Shown here one piece after another: positions 63,513 through 64,000 of a stretch of DNA of 64,000 nt (position 1 is its first letter; every line of letters starts with the position of its first letter). A program made the position numbers and the translations under genes. This stretch comes from Oscillospiraceae bacterium (lineage in GTDB: Bacteria > Bacillota > Clostridia > Oscillospirales > SIG627). Location of the stretch: contig SVQQ01000001.1 of assembly GCA_015065265.1 (NCBI GenBank), positions 69,544 through 133,543 of the forward strand, given 5' to 3'. Under the pieces are notes generated by a model that saw only the letters and a list, made by a program, of their open reading frames with translations, did no database searches and was not told the origin of the DNA.

Positions 63513-64000
63513 ATGGATAAAACAAGAATTGCTGTTTTTGTTTCAGGCGGTGGAACTAATCTACAGGCGCTTATCGACTCCGAAAAGAGTGGTCAGATAC
63601 CCGACGGAGAAATTGCACTGGTGCTTTCCAATTCCTCGAAGGCTTATGCTATTGAGAGAGGAAAAAAAGCAGGTATAAAAACAGTTGTTGTGTCTAAAAA
63701 AGAACTTGGCAGTCAACAGGCTTTTGAAGAAAAGGTAGTCACAGTCCTTGAAGAAGAAAAGATAGACCTTATCATTCTTGCAGGGTTTATGTCAATTCTT
63801 TCAAAAAACTTCACCGACCGCTACCCCAAAAGAATTATAAACGTTCACCCCTCCCTTATCCCCTCCTTCTGCGGAGACGGTTTCTGGGGACTTCACGTTC
63901 ACGAAGCCGCCCTAAAAAAAGGGGTAAAGGTAACAGGTGCCACAGTTCATTTTGTTAATGAAATCACCGATGGCGGTGAGATTATTATGCAAAAAGCAGT
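63513..64000 (+). CDS. purN: Phosphoribosylglycinamide formyltransferase (truncated by window edge)
   Basis: MDKTRIAVFVSGGGTNLQALIDSEKSGQIPDGEIALVLSNSSKAYAIERGKKAGI...INVHPSLIPSFCGDGFWGLHVHEAAL...; not in the ORF track. Confidence 0.94.
   Translation, partial: MDKTRIAVFVSGGGTNLQALIDSEKSGQIPDGEIALVLSNSSKAYAIERGKKAGIKTVVVSKKELGSQQAFEEKVVTVLEEEKIDLIILAGFMSILSKNFTDRYPKRIINVHPSLIPSFCGDGFWGLHVHEAALKKGVKVTGATVHFVNEITDGGEIIMQKA

Overview
The window looks like a core-genome segment of an AT-rich, probably gut-type clostridial Firmicute (taxonomy inferred from gene content and order). Recognisable blocks: an aminotransferase and a YitT protein; a metY-metA operon; a TPP-riboswitch/thiT unit; a divergent sugar symporter/GH2 pair; a minus-strand cluster asd, rpsU, leuS-rsfS-LCP-nadD/yqeK-yhbY-rdgB-ftsY-smc; a plus-strand cluster radical SAM-rRNA/tRNA MTase-dprA-topA-trmFO-plsX-rnc; an ABC exporter; an AraC/oxidoreductase locus; rpsO-pnp; a GH20-like enzyme; a very large secreted protein; a RelB/YafQ toxin-antitoxin pair; alaS through rpoZ; and a ZTP-riboswitch-controlled purECFMN operon. 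I saw no prophage, transposase, CRISPR array, tRNA or rRNA. The most interesting signals are non-coding or very short and absent from the ORF track. (1) The metY-metA leader has a strong promoter, a 21-codon Met/Cys-containing leader ORF and mutually exclusive antiterminator/terminator pairings, i.e. the logic of ribosome-mediated attenuation. (2) Two ~640-bp elements with long terminal inverted repeats and no coding capacity each fill a gap between convergent genes, carry inward-facing terminator hairpins, and share a hairpin module whose stems change but stay paired. (3) A 40-aa acidic peptide gene sits directly downstream of the large secreted protein. (4) Elaborate structured leaders precede rpsO and pnp. 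All calls were made by eye, with no searches or folding software.
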